A stretch of DNA of 64,000 nt from contig NC_086183.1 in the NCBI RefSeq assembly GCF_023053635.1, positions 1,495,501 to 1,559,500 on the forward strand. Reading direction: 5' to 3'. Of this stretch, positions 62,185 to 64,000 are shown piece by piece. The stretch's first letter is position 1, and the number at the start of each line of letters is the position of its first letter. Below the pieces are notes generated by a model that saw only the letters and a list, made by a program, of their open reading frames with translations, was not told where the DNA came from and did no database searches. The stretch is from Elgaria multicarinata webbii (lineage: Eukaryota; Chordata; Lepidosauria; Squamata; Anguidae). The position numbers and the translations under genes were made by a program.

Positions 62185-63273
62185 TCAGTTTAAAGCCCTC
62201 CTGATGAAGTTCTTCATGCTGTGGCCGAACTCATTCTTTCCAGCCCTTGTGAGGTGCAACCCATCTCTTGCCAGCAGTCCATGTTCCAAGTAGCGTAGCC
62301 CGTGGTCCCAGAATCCAAAACTCTCACGATGGCACCACCTTCGAAGCCAGTCGTTCATCCGGAGTATTTTTCTTTCCCTTTCTAATCCTCTTCCAAGAAC
62401 CGGGAGGATGGATGAGAAAACTACCTGGGCCCCAAAGTTCTTCAGTTTCCTTCCCAGAACTTCAAAGTCTGAAATGATTTCTTCGTAGCTCTGCTTGGCG
62501 ACATCATTTGTTCCCACATGGATGAGAAGAAAGGGGTATGTGTCCGTTGTCTTTATGAGCTTCGGTAACCTTTCAGTCACATCTCTAATCTGTGCTCCAG
62601 GGAGACAGCACACCTGGCGAGTCCATGGGTCTTCACGACATACTTGGGTTTCAATCCCACGCAGCAGGGAGTCTCCCACAACGACTACTCTTCTCTTCTT
62701 CTTGGTTGACCTACCTTCTGTCCCTTGGTCACTGTTGCATGGTGTCTCCTGTACTTCCTCCTCTGCAAACTGTCCTTCAGTCTCATTCTCCAGAAGCTGA
62801 AAGCGGTTGCTTAACTCCAATGGCCCCACCGGTGCAGAACGCCCTCTAATTCCTCCTCTCCTAACTGTCACTCTTTTCCAAGGAGTTTCCTCTTCATTGG
62901 CTTTCCTCCCCTCAGCATACTCCACTTCGGCTTCAGCTGGCTGTTGTTCTTCAATCTCATGTGCTTCTTGTTGCTGTTGCAGTTCCAGCGTTCGGTCTAA
63001 GAACTCCTCGACTTCTCTTATTCCTTGGAGGGTGGACACTCGCTGCTCAAGTCCCCTCACTTTTTCTTCCAAAAGTGCCACCAGCTTGCACTTGTTGCAG
63101 GTATACGCCATGTTGAGCTCAGGCAGAAACACGAACATTGCACACCCTTTGCAGGTCACCACCTCTAGGGACTCCTTTCCATCCATATTGTCGATTTCTG
63201 CTTTGTTTTTTTTTTCTTTTTGATTATAGTAGAATTGCCTTTGCTTTGTTGTGTCCTCTCTGAAGGTACACAA
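62185..63273 (-). CDS. CR1 ORF1: zinc-finger/coiled-coil and SGNH esterase protein
   Basis: 362 aa. Cys pairs CKGC (41-44) and CNKC (59-62) suggest a zinc finger. A coiled coil follows (KLVALLEEKVRGLEQRVSTL, about 63-110) and then an acidic Gln/Glu-rich linker. From 196 there is an SGNH/GDSL-type hydrolase with GDSLLRG (200-206), GTNDVAK (254-260) and DGLHLTRAGK (337-346), i.e. the Ser, Asn and Asp/His blocks. CR1 ORF1 proteins are known to carry such an esterase and to bind nucleic acid; the in vivo substrate is unclear. Met 30 (MDGKESLEV) is a plausible alternative start since the first 29 residues are Lys/Gln-rich leader-like. ORF2 starts 11 bp downstream. Confidence 0.94.
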   Translation of the reverse strand: MCTFREDTTKQRQFYYNQKEKKNKAEIDNMDGKESLEVVTCKGCAMFVFLPELNMAYTCNKCKLVALLEEKVRGLEQRVSTLQGIREVEEFLDRTLELQQQQEAHEIEEQQPAEAEVEYAEGRKANEEETPWKRVTVRRGGIRGRSAPVGPLELSNRFQLLENETEGQFAEEEVQETPCNSDQGTEGRSTKKKRRVVVVGDSLLRGIETQVCREDPWTRQVCCLPGAQIRDVTERLPKLIKTTDTYPFLLIHVGTNDVAKQSYEEIISDFEVLGRKLKNFGAQVVFSSILPVLGRGLERERKILRMNDWLRRWCHRESFGFWDHGLRYLEHGLLARDGLHLTRAGKNEFGHSMKNFIRRALN

Positions 63274-63700
63274 CTATATGAGGATGTCTTAAGGGAAAGT
63301 AATCTTTTGGGGTTTTTTTGCTTTTGTTTGGTGGTGGTTTTGTGGGGTTTTTTTCTCTTTATGTTTCCCCCCCCCACCTCTTTTTTATTTTTATTTTTTA
63401 TTATTTTTTTATTATTTTATTTATTTTTTAAGAGGCCTCCCCCTTGACCTCCCCTGCCGAACTCCTGTTCGCTCGCTCCCTGGGAATCTGGCTTACTTTT
63501 ATAGCTCCTACTTGAGCTGGGCCAGCTGCTCTTCCCTGCTTCTGCTTAGCTCCAAGTCAGGAACCAGAATGAGGTCACTGAAATGCCAACAACAATCAAC
63601 AGCAATTAGGCACTGATTGCTGAGTCCAACTGACAATCAGGCCACTCCCCCTTCAGCTCCTGCAGCAACTATTCACACCGACCTCTCACTCAGCACTCAG

Positions 63701-64000
63701 CACTCAGATGACATGTGGAGCAAGCCCAAGGCAGCTTCCAGGCAGGTAGCTCCTAGTATTAATAGATCATTAATAGGATCATAAAAGGAGACCTGGTACT
63801 GCAAAGTATTGAATGCTTGCTGAGTTGTGATAGGTTTACCTGTGTGATAATCATTGCCCATGTCAAAATCCCACCTCCTTAAAAATAAATAAAAGAAATC
63901 AACACACACACACACCCCCAAAAAAACCAAAATGCATGTGTAGCACTCATCTCCTGACCTCACATACTCCCACTCAAAAGTCAGGCTGTGGGTGCTTCCA
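63701..64000. other. Right edge, outside or at the CR1 5' end
   Basis: A short (CA)n at 63901-63915 and no gene or firm repeat. Confidence 0.4.

Larger units (their letters stand above)
59193..63700 (-). mobile_element. Near full-length CR1 LINE with both ORFs open
   Basis: Minus-strand element. The 5' leader (about 63.3-63.7 kb, edge uncertain) is followed by ORF1 (63273-62185), an 11-bp gap, ORF2 (62173-59276), a 3' UTR of about 80 bp and the terminal octamer repeat (inverse of ATCATAGAATCATAGAATAG) at 59193. Both frames are uninterrupted over 362 and 965 codons. It serves as the reference for the other CR1 copies in this window. Whether it can still move is not shown. Confidence 0.95.

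Overview
The window is vertebrate nuclear DNA. It holds three spliced host genes in a dense field of interspersed repeats. The repeat mix is CR1 and L2 LINEs, hAT transposons, many short foldback elements, a DIRS fossil and MIR-like or tRNA-derived SINEs, with no sign of L1 or Alu. A squamate reptile (lizard or snake) is the best guess. That is an inference from the repeat mix; no species marker was tested.

Genes, all on the + strand: CCDC28B (five coding exons, 6286-23595, 187 aa), IQCC (five exons, 30617-35061, 231 aa) and DCDC2B (six exons found, 41373-56473, 251 codons, C-terminal end not found). This is the order and orientation I recall for human 1p35, so it looks like a conserved synteny block. 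Every exon listed has AG/GT borders and compatible phases, and the conserved peptides match what I know of each family.

Layout. 1-6122: right-hand part of a large broken hAT element, with a transposase followed by satellite-like arrays and a terminal motif. 6212-23595: CCDC28B. Its last intron holds an older CR1 copy split by a fossil DIRS-like element (about 13.4-22.9 kb), which itself contains L2, another LINE and a CR1 tail. 23.6-30.4 kb: SINE, a 32-bp minisatellite, 5' pieces of CR1, and a 1,016-bp element with 220-bp terminal inverted repeats. 30.4-35.7 kb: CpG-rich promoter and IQCC. 35.8-41.3 kb: decayed LINE pieces. 41.4-56.5 kb: DCDC2B, with CR1, L2, foldback elements and a fossil Ty1/copia fragment in its introns. 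57.8-59.2 kb: a nonautonomous repeat split by a CR1 tail. 59.2-63.7 kb: a near full-length antisense CR1 with both ORFs open.

I found no tRNA or rRNA gene, no CRISPR array and no operon. The most unusual objects are the long-TIR element at 29048-30063, the two-ORF CR1 at the right edge, the layered DIRS insertion inside CCDC28B, and the satellite-laden hAT at the left edge.
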